Shown here in pieces: positions 63,596-64,000 of a stretch of 64,000 nucleotides of DNA (its first letter is position 1; each line of letters opens with the position of its first letter). The notes under the pieces are model-generated. The model saw only the letters and a list, made by a program, of their open reading frames with translations. It was not told the DNA's origin and made no database searches. Both the position numbers and the translations under genes were made by a program. Source of the DNA: Datnioides undecimradiatus (lineage: Eukaryota; Chordata; Actinopteri; Lobotiformes; Datnioididae); contig WARS01000033.1 of assembly GCA_008933995.1 (NCBI GenBank), positions 5,821,787 through 5,885,786 on the forward strand, in the 5' to 3' direction.

Positions 63596-63837
63596 TATAA
63601 ATGGCAACCCTGCAGCCAAAAAAAGCCAACAACCTAGAAATAATAAAGTACTCTTTAAGGCTGGAAATAGAAAGGCGCGCTCCAGTGAGTAACTCGTTCG
63701 GCTCCGCGCCTTTTATAAATAGCGCTGTGTATCTGAGGACACACTCAAAGGAGGAAAGAAACAGCAGCAAAGCGCTCTGCGAAGTCAGGGGGAATTTATA
63801 AATTGGGGGCTTTATAGCGTGAATGGAATCTATAAAT
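63596..63837 (+). promoter_or_regulatory. Cluster of four TATAAAT elements, possible promoter or MEF2 site
   Basis: TATAAAT occurs at 63596-63602, 63714-63720, 63797-63803 and 63831-63837. The second lies in a GC-rich frame (GCGCCTTTTATAAATAGCGC), which suits a core TATA box, and contains TTATAAATAG, a full match to the MEF2 consensus. No downstream exon is visible before the window ends, so the assignment is tentative. Confidence 0.3.
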
Positions 63838-64000
63838 ATCACAGTCATGAAACAACCCTAGTTGTACAAAGTTGTGGATGTTGTCATCATTCTCAGTCCC
63901 TGAGGTGCTGTTTGCAGCTTGTTACATAAGAGCTGCTGCTGTTTAAGTTTCAGGTTTTCCTTCGTTAGGACGTTTCGTCCAAATCTGTACAGATCTGTGC

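Noticed and set aside
43000-64000. Search for tRNA genes, known microRNAs (let-7, miR-21, miR-34, miR-100 seeds), reverse transcriptase or transposase frames, and viral genes.
   Set aside because: None was seen by eye; absence is limited by manual reading without a covariance or profile search.

Overview
The window is nuclear DNA from a bony fish, most likely a percomorph teleost. The evidence is split genes with compact GT-AG introns, vertebrate proteins whose closest resemblance (from memory, no search run) is to teleost orthologues, vertebrate poly(A) signals, and diverged copies of interspersed repeats typical of percomorph genomes. There are no operons, CRISPR arrays, phage or bacterial features.

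Layout. (1) 1-6863, minus strand: the first coding exon of clathrin heavy chain (cltc) and at least 6.8 kb of its first intron; the rest of the gene lies to the left of the window. (2) 7.2-12.1 kb: intergenic, with one doubtful small secreted-peptide ORF. (3) 12253-17768, plus strand: pdzd3 (NHERF4), a four-PDZ scaffold, 11 coding exons, 507 aa. (4) 19242-21102, plus strand: atp5mg, mitochondrial ATP synthase subunit g, three coding exons, 103 aa. (5) 22994-26857 (minus) and 31413-35462 (plus): two divergently oriented paralogous TRIM E3 ligase genes (RING, two B-boxes, coiled coil, PRY-SPRY), each with seven coding exons of nearly identical lengths, 573 and 572 aa. (6) About 37.85-42.99 kb, plus strand: ruvbl2 (Reptin), a noncoding first exon plus 13 coding exons, 459 aa. 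(7) 43-64 kb: a gene-poor 21 kb stretch with old repeats, a hairpin, a homeodomain-like palindrome, a possible terminal exon of an unidentified minus-strand gene near 58.4 kb, and a cluster of TATAAAT elements at the right edge.

Exon boundaries were read by hand from GT-AG signals. Each full gene model stays in frame through every junction and sums to a whole number of codons, which is the main support for the coordinates. The genes are unrelated in function (endocytosis, apical membrane scaffold, respiration, ubiquitin ligation, chromatin/AAA+ helicase) and are neighbours, not a pathway. I do not see a new multi-gene system. The observations most worth checking are the inverted TRIM pair, TTAGC/GCTAA clusters just inside the first introns of the three housekeeping genes, CTCF-like sites in the gene boundaries, a nuclear-receptor half-site array in the cltc intron, and the possible minus-strand terminal exon.
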